NCBI GenBank assembly: GCA_023213395.1
Contig: CM041465.1
Location: 75,275,741 to 75,339,740 of the forward strand
Direction: 5' to 3'
DNA length: 64,000 nt
DNA from: Cycas panzhihuaensis
Lineage: Eukaryota; Cycadophyta
The notes below the pieces were generated by a model. It saw nothing but the letters and a program-made list of their open reading frames with translations, searched no databases and was not told where the DNA came from. Shown one piece after another: positions 44,900-55,659 of this stretch. Position numbers and translations under genes: made by a program. Positions within the stretch are counted from its first letter, which is position 1, and every line of letters starts with the position of its first letter.

Positions 44900-45830
44900 T
44901 GGTTCTTTATCCTACTTTAGATACTTAAACTCCTCTCTAAAGATAACAACATAGCTATACATAGCTTTTTGTATTTCAGAGTTATAAAGCTTGTACCCTT
45001 TAATACCATCATTATAACCAATGAAAATAATCTTTTGTGCTTTGAAATCAAGCTTAGTCTAAGAACGTACACAAAAGCTTCACAACCAAAAACTCTAAGA
45101 TGACCAAGAGATGGATTCTTATCAAACCATACTTCTTTAGGTATTTTGTATACTAAGGTAATTGTCAATGATCTATTTATCAGGTAGCTTGTAATCATCA
45201 CAACCTTAACCCAGAATTTCTTCTCTAAACCAATAACATTGAGCATACTCCTCAATCTCTCTAGAAAGGTCATATTCTCCTTTCAGTAACTCTGTTATGT
45301 TGTGGTATATAGGGAGTTATCTTCTATCTTGTTATCCCACACTACTTATAGAACTACTTAAACTCATTTGAGCAAAACTCACCTTTATTATTAGTCCTTA
45401 GTACCTTGATTTACATGTCACTCTGATTCTCAACCAAGGCCTTAAATTCTTTAAATTTACTAAAGACCTCAAATTGAGAAAGTACAACCATATCTTTCTC
45501 AAGAAATCATCTATGAATGTGACAAAGTATTTGGACCCACCTAATTAGGGTATATCAACAAGTCCAAAAACATTATTGTATACCAATTGTAGAATACTCT
45601 TTGCTCTCTTTGAGCTTGAAGGAAAATTGACTCGATTCTATTTACTATACATACAATGCTCACAAAAATCAAAATCAAATAAGCCATTAATTCTATAGAT
45701 GTCTTATGCCATACCTTTAGAGAATAAATCATAGAGGCCTTTCTCTCCAATATGGCCCAATCTTTGATGCCACAACATAGTTTTACTAGTAAATGATACT
45801 TGAGTCTCAACTACATTATTGCTACTTTTT
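44900..45830 (-). pseudogene. B integrase remnant
   Basis: Minus-strand codons from about 45780: MLWHQRLGHIGEKGLYDL (zinc-binding HHCC start), CEHCMYSK, KYFVTFIDDFLRKIWLYFL (first catalytic Asp), and in 45273-44917 SYLINRSLTI, KIPKEVWFDKNPSLGHLRVF (C-terminal region). The minus frame open at 45810-45541 is a neighbouring frame and not the protein. Frameshifts and stops break it. Confidence 0.75.
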
Positions 45831-45925
45831 ATAATAGATATGCTACAATTGTCAGCATCCATCGTGTTTATATCAAACTTGTATAGTGTTCCAAATCAGA
45901 CCCCTCTTACTAATACTAATGCTCC

Positions 45926-46300
45926 TTAAACTATTCTGTAACTATCTTTATTGAAAATCACTTCTATTCCTACATCACCTAATTGACTAGTAGATAATAG
46001 ACTCATAATTAAACTAGGAATATGACTCATATCAGGGATAGTTTTAACCCTTCCATCCCCAAACCAAACCTTCACCTTTCTACAACCTATAATTTTATAT
46101 AGGTAATAATCACCAAGAAATACTTCATCTCCATTAATACTTTTGTATTCACAAAACCATTTCCTATGGGGAGTAATATGAAGTGAAGTCCTAAAGTTAA
46201 TTAACCAAGACTCAACATTTAGCAACTTACCTGAGGTTGCCAAATAAGCATTGCCATTGGCTCCATCGAAGGCTTTTGCTACCATGGAAGAAATAGCTTT
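45926..46300 (-). pseudogene. B protease remnant
   Basis: The open stretch 46285-45926 includes ESWLINFRTSLHITPHRKWF, where the catalytic D-S/T-G is replaced by NFR, followed by GDGRVKTIPDMSHIPSL and LLSTSQL, the standard continuation in copia. The aspartic protease that releases mature proteins from the polyprotein would be inactive. Confidence 0.78.
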
Positions 46301-46330
46301 AGGTAACTTTCCCTTGTCAACCTTAACTTA

Positions 46331-47116
46331 ACATTGGCTCTTCATATAACCAGCCTTTCCACATCTCTAGCATACCAAGGGGTCTTTGCCTGGAGATTTA
46401 GATTTTCCTCTAGATTTTGATCATCTATTCTTAGGCCTTTTTTGTTCATAATCTAATATTTGACCTCTCACCATTAATCCTTCTTTAGAATGATCCTTAG
46501 AAGATTTTTAACTTATCTCTTCTAATAGCAGGGTGACAACAACATCATCAAATTTTAGGGTGGCAGCAGTCGTGTTACTAATCATCATCATAAGATTGTC
46601 TTAGGAATTAAGAAGTGAATATAATAAGGTAATACACTTGTCTTATTTAGACTTTAGTATCCCAATTAAAATAAGCTATCTCATTACGGTGTTAAATATA
46701 ATGAGATGGTCTACAAATGCATCTCTATCACTCACCTTGAGTGAATATAACTTTTTTTGAAGAAATAATTTATTAACTAGAGGCTTAGTCTAATATAGAG
46801 CCCCTAACGTTTTCCATAGATCTTTGGCCATAGACTCTATGGCAATATTAAATAACATCATATCTAAAAGGTATAACCTTATCGAACTAATTTCTTTCTG
46901 ATTAAGCTTCTTTTAGTTTTCATCATCCATATTCACAAGCTTTGTATCTATGATAATGATCCATCGATCCTTTTGACAAGGATATCTTCCATCTTTAGCT
47001 TCCACAACTTAAAGTTCTAGCCATTGAACTTTTCAATCTCCATCTTCATAATGCTTGCCATGATTTTTGCACTCAAGTTCTTCCACTCACTAAATAGCTT
47101 CCCACAAAACTAAAAT
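46331..47116 (-). pseudogene. B gag remnant with zinc knuckle
   Basis: The knuckle at 46372-46331 reads C, stop, RCGKAGYMKSQC; the spacing is C-x2-C-x4-H-x4-C, with His changed to Tyr and a TAG inside. Upstream gag sequence to 47116 is only faintly recognisable. Confidence 0.65.
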
Positions 47117-47135
47117 CCTTAGCTCTAATACTAAA
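47117..47135 (-). other. Primer-binding site of B
   Basis: Minus strand TTTAGTATTAGAGCTAAGG, a degraded tRNA-Met type site next to the LTR end. Confidence 0.65.
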
Positions 47136-47374
47136 TAAAGAGAAAATATAACTGCAAAAGTAATGTATTAGCATAACTCTAAACCATATAAAGAATAAAT
47201 AACATAAACAAATAGAGCACATAACAAATAACACTAAGAGATTTAGGTATAAGTATAGACCCTTTATTAATTTAAGCAATAGTTAAAGAATTACATAGAT
47301 CAAAACCCTAACTCTTCTCATCAACTCATCAAAGGCTCATCCAACCCCTTATATATGTTGTTATATAAGAATAT
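47136..47374 (-). repeat. 5' LTR of B, left part
   Basis: 239 bp up to the AATAT target of A3; resumes at 53454. The terminal TG is mutated to TA. Confidence 0.9.
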
Positions 47375-47806
47375 TGATGGAAAAATATGGAGCCACAATG
47401 CTTTGATACCAAAATGAAGGAAAATATGCTTGTAAACTATGAGCCAAACTAAGCTCTGTACCAGTATTGCATCAAATACATCAGTGTATCACCATTACAA
47501 TAGCATAAAACCATGAGAGCCTTGATGTTCAATCCATTGTAGTAGAATGAGTATTCCAAATCTTCCTCAAAAGTAGGTGGTGTCTAAAGACACCGTGGTT
47601 GTACACCCTTAACATTTATAGTTTGGGGAGGAGGGAAACTCCTCAACCCCAATTCAAATTAATAATAAAATAATACTAACTTAACTCAAATGAAACTAAC
47701 TCAACTTACCTTAACTTACCTTGACATGTTGAGCATCACATGTCTAAATTGAGGTGCACAATCCTGGTAGGTAAGAGGGAGTTGAGTGATGACATTACAC
47801 CCAACA
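47375..47806 (-). repeat. 3' LTR of A3
   Basis: 432 bp. The minus-strand 3' end contains an embedded primer-binding-site copy (TTTTGGTATCAAAGC) followed by about 26 bases ending ccatca, as in A2. Confidence 0.95.
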
Positions 47807-48505
47807 TTCTCCCCCTTAATGTCAGCACGAACACTTGTATCTTTTCCTTGAACTTGTGGAACTGGTACTTGAATAAAACTTTAAAATTCCAATCTTGATC
47901 TTTGTCGATGCTTCTCACCCTTATAGTCACATATATCTCTTTATTATAGAATGATGTAGGAAGACTATAGGTAGATGAAACTTGATGAAAAAGTAGATGA
48001 GTAGCTGTAATTTGGACTTGAACTTTTATACTCTTTATGCTTTGAACGGTTGTCATATCACCAGGTTCATTCTTCGTTTTGTCATAAGATTCGTCTTCAT
48101 GATGCTCCCCCTCAAATGGAGGATCAAATCCTTATGCAACAAGGTGGTCCTGCATTTGATCTGAATCTTCATTGGTATTGCCGTCATGATCTACCTGTTC
48201 TGTCACCTGTCTCACATGCTCATCAAAAGTTTCATCAAATACAGTGGGATATCTCCCCATAAATGGAAATCAATAAATCCCAAATGACTTAGATGTTGTT
48301 AATTCGTAAACTAGTGAAAAGACATCATCACCATAGTGCAAAATAATAAACCTAACACTTCATTATCTTTTCTAGAATTTTCTTTAAGGCTAAGGTCATA
48401 TTCATGTTGTAAATACTTCAAAAGATTACGTTCAATAAAGTAAATGTGCATAGTATCATACCATAGTGAATAGTTATAGCCATTGAAAATGGGGAATTGT
48501 GCCAT
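47736..48505 (-). pseudogene. A3 gag-like gene, frameshifted
   Basis: Starts at 48505 with MAQFPIFNGYNYSLWYDTMH and continues NLLKYLQHEYDLSLKEN, RKDNEVLGLLFCTM, then loses frame near 48325. The middle part (YGG/HVRQVTEQ region) is present in broken frames, and the end (48056-47736) includes TIRVRSIDKDQDWNFKVLF and VFVLTLRGRML, reading through the polypurine tract into the LTR. Same gene as in A1 and A2. Confidence 0.78.
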
Positions 48506-48509
48506 TTTG

Positions 48510-49690
48510 AAAGTAATTTAATCAATAAGAAAATGATGATAAGATCAAGTAGAAATCTTGAATAAACAATGAGATAGAAACTAGAATTTTTTTTAAAATT
48601 TTGAACGAAGACAAGCTTGTTAGGATGTATATATATACTCAACTTTAACAGACTGAAAACTATATTGAATGAGGTCAAAATAGCTTAAAATTTTATCAAT
48701 ATGTAGATTGTTGAGATGTGAATCCAATAAAATAGACGGTTTTGAAAAAGGATACCAATAAGTCACATTTTGAATGATGCTAAGAAAAGGACCTCCTTGT
48801 GGAGCCTAACAGGAGCAAGGTAGGCAAAAATTGTATAAAAGTACTAATTAATCCTTAGAAAAGCTGAACAAATGATCAAATATTATTGATGAAGTAATTA
48901 ATATTCTGCCAATTGAAAATTTTGAAAGATTATATTAAACGGGTGTAAAAAAAGAGCAGATTTAGGCCAATAAAATGACTCAACTTTCGCTGATTTGAAA
49001 TATAAGCAAAATATGTCAAAATATATGAAAAAATATATCACAGAAGAGAAATGAGTCGACTTCCCAACGACGGAAATGAAATCGATAAAAATGCAAAAAT
49101 TATAGTGAAAAAAATGACAAGTATCTTTATGGAGAATGTTCAAGAAACAGTAAAACAACTAATTTTCTTATTTTAACGATTAAAATATTAGTGAAAATGA
49201 AGTCAAAAATAAAAGTAAAAGATGGGTATTGAGTCTATATGACGAGATCAGAATAGAAAAATTCGGATACAAAACAGTTTACCAACAATAAATAGCACTA
49301 GTTCTAAAACCGATTTTATTAAAATGCAAAAACGCTGAAATTTCGAAGTCCAATGTTAAAAGGGTGAAACGAGGTCAAATGGGCACCAAATTGGTCTTAT
49401 GACCAATGAAATTGATCTACGGAAAATTTCTGATCTGATGGCGCAGTTTTTCGTCAAACCGATGAGCCAGGGGGAAGTTATGGCTAAAAAAACGCCAATA
49501 ACACTATAAAAAAATAAAATTTTGAAAAATAAAAGGAAAACGTTAATTAAAAATGAAAAAAACTTTTAAAGGTGACTAATAGTCACGTGATAGCTTTATA
49601 GAGCTGGACGACAGCAGCTTAAACCTCTAAAAACTTGAGTACCCGAATTTGAAAAATATATAATTTTAATTTTAAACTTTATATTATTAA
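48510..49690 (-). mobile_element. Conserved leader block of A3, 3' side of cargo
   Basis: Non-coding; aligns with A1 and A2. Landmarks: caccaaattggtcttatgac at 49391, aaaccgatgagccagg at 49457, gttatggc at 49477, gccaataac at 49494. Confidence 0.75.
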
Positions 49691-50400
49691 ACTAATCAAT
49701 CAATAAATGGCATTGTCATTCAAACCATTTGAGTTGAACAACAAAGTTGTAAATTAATAATGAGTATAAGATGCACGCTTATTAAGAATATATACCGGCG
49801 TCTTAACCGAACCAATAAATTGCAAAGCCAGATATATACGTTGGTAGCCAAACCGAGCCGAATATATACCAGAAGATCTACGAATAGCGGATGGGCCGCG
49901 AATCGAAATGTATAGGCGGCAATGAATGAGGAGCGCACAGGCACGAGGGCAAAGCGCGCGTAATCGAGATCGACGCAGACTAAAGCCCAATAATACGTCT
50001 GAAACGGTACCGATGATGAGGAACCAACCCCGAGCTGGCGCGTAATCGATGAAGATGGAGTCTCGACGAGCAATAAGCACACAAATCAAGAACGCAACGT
50101 CAAACGGAACGCCTGCAGCGATGCCGTAATCGAGGAGACCGAGGCGAAGGGGCGACGCAGCCCGAGACGATGCGAGTTGAGGAGACCGAGGCGATTATAG
50201 GCAATGCACACGAGGCCGGCATTTAATCAAACACAGCCCCGCGAAAGGAGACGGTAAGATACAAATAAAATTCTAAAATAGCAAAGCCCGAGATGATAGA
50301 CGGGAAGAAGGGGCCGAACGGCGACGGGAGATCCGAGGATCGATGCGAAGGGGGCAAACACAGGCGAACGGGCACCCACACGCAGAGGCGACGGGAGAAC

Positions 50401-50602
50401 GCAGATCGAGGAGATGGAGCGTGAAGCCTAAGGACGGCTCCAACGCAATGATTAGAGACAGTAATACGGAGAACGGCAATCGTGACGAACCGAGGCAGAA
50501 CGCAGATCGAGGAGATGGAACGCGCCCAAGGACCTACGGCCCAACGCAACGATTAGAGACTAATGCAGCTGTGAGAACGGCAATCGAGAGGCAGACGGTA
50601 GC
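50401..50602. repeat. Tandem pair of about 101-bp units in A3 cargo
   Basis: The unit starts gcagatcgaggagatgga at 50401 and 50502. Both units continue with aaggac..c..aacgcaa.gattagaga and later gagaacggcaatcg. Similarity is moderate to high, with indels. Confidence 0.85.
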
Positions 50603-50960
50603 GGCCTGGGAGAATCGAGGCGGATGCAGATGCAACACACACGACAAGTCGAGTGAAGAAAAGAAACGCCAAATGTAGAGCGAACCACGTAACCACGTAT
50701 AAGGCGGGCAACAATAATAAAGATATAACAATGATTAATGGAATGGACGACGGATACAATAAAATAATGATAAATGCAATCGCAGATACAATACAATAAT
50801 GATAAATGCAATGATAGAAACACCACTATGTAGAGAGACGGAGTAGTTGCGTGCAAAGAGAGAGAGGCAATGGCAGAGTCACACAACAAAGATAGCGCCA
50901 AATAAAGCAGAAACGCTACAGGAAGGACGAATAAAACAATGACGAAAACGTCACTGTGTA

Positions 50961-51107
50961 GAGAGACAGAGTATAGAGAAGCAACTAGATGGTAATAATC
51001 CAAAAAATGCAAAACTGTCTGAACAATTACAGGAAAGTAATGTAGTAGTTAGAAAGTTGCAAGAGCATTCTGCAGAGCTGCAGAGGCGTTTGATTGATTT
51101 TAAATAA
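50961..51107 (+). pseudogene. Captured coiled-coil fragment in A3
   Basis: The open stretch reads SIEKQLDGNNPKNAKLSEQL, QESNVVVRKLQEHSAELQRR and LIDFK before a TAA. Leucines are spaced in heptads, so it looks like a piece of a long coiled-coil protein. After the stop, VNQFSEQHSPKSMQLGD continues in frame, so the original protein was longer. No start codon is evident and I cannot name the family. It lies antisense to A3, like the cargo genes in A1 and A2. Confidence 0.5.
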
Positions 51108-51849
51108 GGAGTTAATCAATTTTCAGAGCAACATAGCCCCAAATCAATGCAGCTGGGGGATTAGTTGGTAGAGCAGTGGGCTATGTCCAGAGTGCTTGTA
51201 GACAACTGGAAAATGTCTTGAGTGCTCGTTGTACGGTTACAATATTTGTTCAATGAGTGTAGATTGAAAAAATGTATTGAAAGAATGAGGTGAACCAGGC
51301 ATGAGAGCTTGGAAAGGAGAGGCTGCAAGGCTTTGGATTCCTTTTTTTTTGTATACTTTGAAGTTAATAAGGAACAAAGAGGTTTTGATTTAAGCTTCTT
51401 GCATAAGGTGACGTAGAGTAGTCTGATTTTGGATGTTTGTCCTTTTAAAATTATGGCTCAACAATTGGGCCTAAACTTAAAACACACATATAACAAAGAG
51501 AATAATGAGGTTCTTGATGTGAGTATGGTTCTGCTACCAAATTACTTATCAGATTTCGATCGAGGTATGGATCTACACAATGTGAGTATCACTTGAGTGA
51601 AAAGGAATATTTTAACAAATGTTAAGAACGATTGCTCTTAAAAAAGATGTAGTTATGGAATGAAATCAAACGAATGGCAAGCTAAAGTAGGACTCTACTA
51701 GGTTTGGAGGATATAACCCAAGCTAGAAGTTGGAAATACTAATGAGTAACGGTAAAAAAATTATACTTCAACCAGATTTGTATAGGCCTTTCAACGTAAA
51801 TACTTCAAATAAACCAGATCCTTCTTTCCCCCTTTTAATATATTGACAA

Positions 51850-52993
51850 AAATTATATAAAAAAATATCTATAAATTTGTATTTGAAACAAACTTTCAAA
51901 TATGTTGCAGGTATATGAAGAAGGGATACAAAGATTTTACAGGAATCTTTTCAAATAATAATAGTAAAACAGCTTAATGGAGCAATATACTCATATAACA
52001 GAGCTTTTTCAAATGTATCTTGTAGTAGATATATTAGAAATATATATGCAAATCTGAAAAATGTAATCGAAAAACCTGGTAGTGTAGCTGATTTGCAGAC
52101 TTGTAGCAGGTTAACCCTTACATATAAGATCTTCAAACGTTCAAGTGTATTCTTCAACAAATAGATCTGCTGCATATACTTCTTCGAATGGTTGAAAATG
52201 CCTCAAAAGTTGCTGATATGCAATTGCTATCTTTTGTAGATTGAAATATAGCTTGTAGCTTAGAAAAAGCTTTTATGAATCTGCACAAATCTTGTGAAAT
52301 AACACTGAATATACTTGTTATACCATAAGAAATAACCAAATAATGAGTGAATCTATTGAAAAATATAATAAATTTGTTGAAAACTTGTAGAAAATATGAA
52401 AATATCGATCAAGTGAGACCCAGAGATCCGAAAATATTATGTAAATGTTGTAGATCCGCCTTAGTATAGCGGATCTATAGCAAAAATATCACGATATGAA
52501 CAAATATAACAGAAAATATTGAAAACTTGTTGAAATAAGCAGATTTATAGTAAAAAATAGCAGATATAAAGTAATAAATTGTAGATCTCTGAAAAAACTT
52601 GATAACTTTTATATGCAACTGATGCTCTTTTGCAAATCTGCAAAAAATATCAAATAAGTAGATAAAAAAACTTGTAAACTGTCAAAATATATGGTCAATC
52701 TGTAAATCTGAAGAGAAAATAACTTGAATATGAGAATAAAACTTGAATGTATATAGCTTGCTGCTGAAAAATCCTTTGTAGATCTGCACAAATCTGAAAA
52801 TATATCTCAGTAATATTTGTAGAACCAGAAATATAGCTCAATAATAATCAAAATCTGCTGAAATGATATATAAAACTTGCTAAAAATTTTTAGAAAACAA
52901 ATCTAGTTAATATATATTGCTTGTAAAAAAATCTGTTGTAAAGTGCCAGTAGATCTTAGTGCTCTTCTTCAAAGCTTCAGCAGGTCAGCAATC
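51850..52993 (-). mobile_element. Conserved leader block of A3, 5' side of cargo
   Basis: Non-coding; closely similar to 21850-22911 of A2 in the same orientation, including tttgtagattgaaatatagc at 52224 and tgcaactgatgctcttttgc at 52613. Confidence 0.8.
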
Positions 52994-53011
52994 GCCTGCT
53001 CTGATACCAAA
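52994..53011 (-). other. Primer-binding site of A3
   Basis: Minus strand TTTGGTATCAGAGCAGGC, an exact tRNA-Met type match from its third base, directly inside the 5' LTR. Confidence 0.9.
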
Positions 53012-53448
53012 TGATGGAAAAAATATGGAGCCACAATGCTTTGATACCAAAATGAAGGAAAATATGCTTGTAAACTATGAGCCAAACTAAGCTCTGCATC
53101 AAGATTGCATCAAATACATCGATTGTATCACCATTACAATAGCATAAAACTATGAGAGCCTTGATGTTCAATCCATTGTAGTAGAATGAGTATTCCAAAT
53201 CTTCCTCAAAGTAGGTGGTGCCTAAACACACCTTGGTTGTACACCCCTTAACATTTATAGTTTGGGGGAGGAGGGAAACTCCTCAACCCCTGAATTCAAA
53301 TTAATAATAAAATAATACTAACTTAACTCAAATGAAACTAACTCAACTTACCTTAACTTACCTTGACATGTTGAGCATCACATGTCTAAATTGAGGTGCA
53401 CAATCCTGGTAGGTAAGAGGGAGTTGAGTGATGACATTACACCCAACA
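53012..53448 (-). repeat. 5' LTR of A3
   Basis: 437 bp, partner of 47375-47806; few differences, so A3 is comparatively young. Confidence 0.95.
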
Positions 53449-53453
53449 AATAT

Positions 53454-53707
53454 ATAGATACTTTACAAAATACCATCTTATGGTTTTATAATACAATTGA
53501 CATAAAATATAGGTTGAAAAATACCCCCCTAAGACACCCCAAAATAAATATCAAGGGCTTCCACACCTGAACCCCTACTTGGAGGGCCACTAGTCCCTTA
53601 GACCCCCCAATTGGAGGCCTTACAATAGGCCCTCAAACCACATAAAGGGGCTCAAGTGTAACACCTATAGCCATGTAACATTTATAAAGTGTTCATCATA
53701 TCCAACA
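53454..53707 (-). repeat. 5' LTR of B, right part
   Basis: 254 bp completing the right LTR of B, including the G/C-rich block (53560-53650). Ends tccaaca, then CATCA. Confidence 0.9.
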
Positions 53708-53712
53708 CATCA

Positions 53713-53723
53713 AGTTTCTTACA
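53713..53723 (+). repeat. 5' LTR of C, part 2
   Basis: agtttcttaca, the last 11 bases of the LTR, recovered after the CATCA duplication of B; equal to agtttcttata at the end of the 3' LTR. Confidence 0.85.
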
Positions 53724-53738
53724 TGGTATCAGAGTAGC
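53724..53738 (+). other. Primer-binding site of C
   Basis: TGGTATCAGAGTAGC, eleven of the first twelve bases as in the initiator tRNA-Met complement, right after the LTR. Confidence 0.9.
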
Positions 53739-55245
53739 CCTGAAGGGAGCAATCTTTGGAGGCTTCAGTACATAGTACTTCAAGATTGTTTAAAAAAACT
53801 TTATAGATCAAAGGATACTAAAGGGACCATATAGTGGAGGCTTCAAGAAGTTGTTTTTGTAATGTATATATAGTCGTATGACCTAGTACAAAACTATATA
53901 AATGACTAAAAATTAAAGGTCTTAGATTAAGATAAAATTTTACTAGATTAGATGCCTCACATTAGGGATCATTTTTTCTCCAAAGGTTAGACCTCAAATT
54001 CAACTTCAAGAAGTGAAAAATCTTAAAAAATTAGACAGATAGGTTTAAGGCAAATTTGTTCATTTCTTCTTAAATCTTTAGAATTTTTCATCAAATCTAG
54101 TTCCATTCTCTCCCTTTTTATCAAAGTTTTCCATTAAGTATAGATTTACAGTATTTTAGTTCTAATTTTAGAAGTTATTTGTAGATATTTATTTAAAACC
54201 CTAACTATCATTTTTCTTTCTCAAGCTGTTTTCACCCTGTCCATATCTTTGTTTGTAAAACTAAGTATAAATTTATATAGGCATTGAAAAAATTCATTTT
54301 AGAGTACACTTTGATTTTTGTTGCCCCTATACTTTTCTATATGCCCCGTATAGTCATATAGATCTATATTATCCTATTGAATAGATTTTTTTGCACTATG
54401 CTAAAAATGGCCTTAATATACTCCCTAATAACATTTGATAAACTAATAGGTTTAAGCTATACTTCCTAGAGGATCAAAATAAAAAGCATTTTGTCTCTCA
54501 AGAATGACTAAAAAATTGTTGAAGAAATAGAGGTTAATTCAAGAAATACTAATGTAGCCAAACTTGTTAGCTGGAAAGAAAGGGACAAACATGCATGACC
54601 CATATCAATGAGGCTTCTACAACTTCTAAAGCCTAGAAGATTCTAGCCTCCTTATATCAACAAAAAAATAAGGCCAAAATTATCTCTTTAAGAGAACAAT
54701 TATATCATTTATAGTTAAAAGAAGAAGAGTCAATATCAAACTTAATTACTAAAACTATTGAATTCAAATAAAGTATAGCCTCTACTGATGAACCTATTCA
54801 TAATATAAAACTATTTTGACTTATTCTTAATAAATTGAATAAATATTTTAACAATCTGGCTAAGATTCTCACTATAGGTGGATAGGCAAGGAGTATGTCA
54901 TTTGATACTTTATATAGGCATCTACTGCAACAAGAATAAGGAAATAAAAGATATAAAGAAGTAGGTTAGCTTAAAGAAGCCTTTGCCACTAGGCTAAGAA
55001 TCAAAGGTAGAGGAAAAATTAGAAGTTGTTCCAGAGGAAGAGTAAGATCTTTAGAAGGTAGAATTGAAGATTCCATAACCTATTATTATTGCAGTCTTCG
55101 AAGACATCTTTCTAATAATTGCTACGAAAGGATATATGATGTTGTTCAAAAAAGTAAAAAAGAGTTAAAAGGAATTATAGTAAGGAATACTGAATAGAAG
55201 AAGAAGAAAAATAAGAAACTACTTTCATCATAGCCTTGGTATCAA
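53739..55245 (+). pseudogene. C leader and gag remnant with zinc knuckle
   Basis: The knuckle at 55081-55122 reads YYYCSLRRHLSNNC; the first Cys is changed to Tyr and the rest of C-x2-C-x4-H-x4-C is intact. The upstream gag region has many stops and only weak similarity. Confidence 0.6.
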
Positions 55246-55480
55246 ATATCTGATCCAACTAAGGCTGGTATATTAACTCTAGAGCTTCACATCACATGAC
55301 TTTAAGAAAAAATTGATTTGAATCCCTATGTCCTCATCTTCTCAGTGACTCAGTTGAACTTTGGGATGACTCTACTCTAAGCATCAAAAGAAAAGGAACA
55401 ATTGTAGTAAAAATCAAAGATTAAATAAAGAAAATAAGCAATGTTCTCCTTGTTCTAAGTTTGAATAAAAACCACTTATA
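55246..55480 (+). pseudogene. C protease remnant
   Basis: WYINSRASHHMT at 55266-55301 corresponds to W..DSGASHHMT of copia protease; the catalytic Asp is Asn and the Gly is Arg. Confidence 0.7.
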
Positions 55481-55659
55481 TGTATCTCAAATGACAAAAA
55501 AAAAATTGTTTTATCTTTGATGAACATAAATATTTTATTTATGATAAAAGGCAAAACAGCCTTGTGATTGTTGAGAGAATAGAGACTAATAAGCCTTATA
55601 AGTTAGTCTCTACATATGTGGTTCAATCTTTTTTAGTTTCTAGCATTAATAATAAACTT

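Larger units (their letters stand above)
49700..51840 (+). other. Cargo insert of A3 (CpG-rich captured sequence)
   Basis: 49750-50900 is strikingly rich in CG dinucleotides compared with everything around it, with runs such as gaggcgaaggggcgacgcag at 50140. It has an adjoining pair of about 101-bp units (50401 and 50502, both gcagatcgaggagatgga) and short repeats with aataatgataaatgcaat near 50770-50810. Open frames on both strands here are long only because the composition disfavours stops. A coiled-coil coding fragment follows at 50961-51107. The segment is absent from A1 and A2. It may be the promoter and 5' end of a host gene. Confidence 0.6.
47375..53448 (-). mobile_element. Element A3, gag-only LTR retrotransposon with CpG-rich cargo
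   Basis: LTRs 47375-47806 and 53012-53448, PBS 52994-53011, polypurine tract 47807-47819, perfect AATAT duplication (47370-47374 and 53449-53453). 6074 bp. Same design as A1 and A2. Its insert (about 49700-51840) is the longest of the three and explains the greater length. The gag-like frame is frameshifted. It sits in the right LTR of B, opposite in orientation to A1 in the left LTR. Confidence 0.95.
32706..53707 (-). mobile_element. Copia element B (host of A1 and A3)
   Basis: Minus-oriented. Left (3') LTR 32706-43051 is split by A1, right (5') LTR 47136-53707 by A3. The outer flanks carry a perfect CATCA duplication (32701-32705 and 53708-53712). About 5.0 kb without insertions. The interior 43052-47135 holds gag with zinc knuckle, protease, integrase, RT and RNase H remnants in the order expected on the minus strand. 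Every domain has stops or shifts. A solo LTR of the same family lies in G. Confidence 0.92.

Noticed and set aside
45541-45810. 89-codon minus-strand frame
   Set aside because: Neighbouring frame of the B integrase; the conserved motifs are in another frame.
48050-48262. Plus-strand frame over A3 gag, and the similar one at 18341-18589 in A2
   Set aside because: Antisense shadows of the gag-like genes; their similarity to each other only reflects the homology of A2 and A3.
50343-50678. 111-codon plus-strand frame in A3, and long minus-strand frames over 49720-51012
   Set aside because: Overlapping frames on both strands in a CpG-rich, internally repeated tract; no domain or consistent codon pattern.
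51150-51190. tRNA-like start (gggggattagttggtagagc) in A3 cargo
   Set aside because: Resembles the 5' half of a tRNA, but no anticodon arm or T arm follows, and the stretch continues the coiled-coil reading frame.
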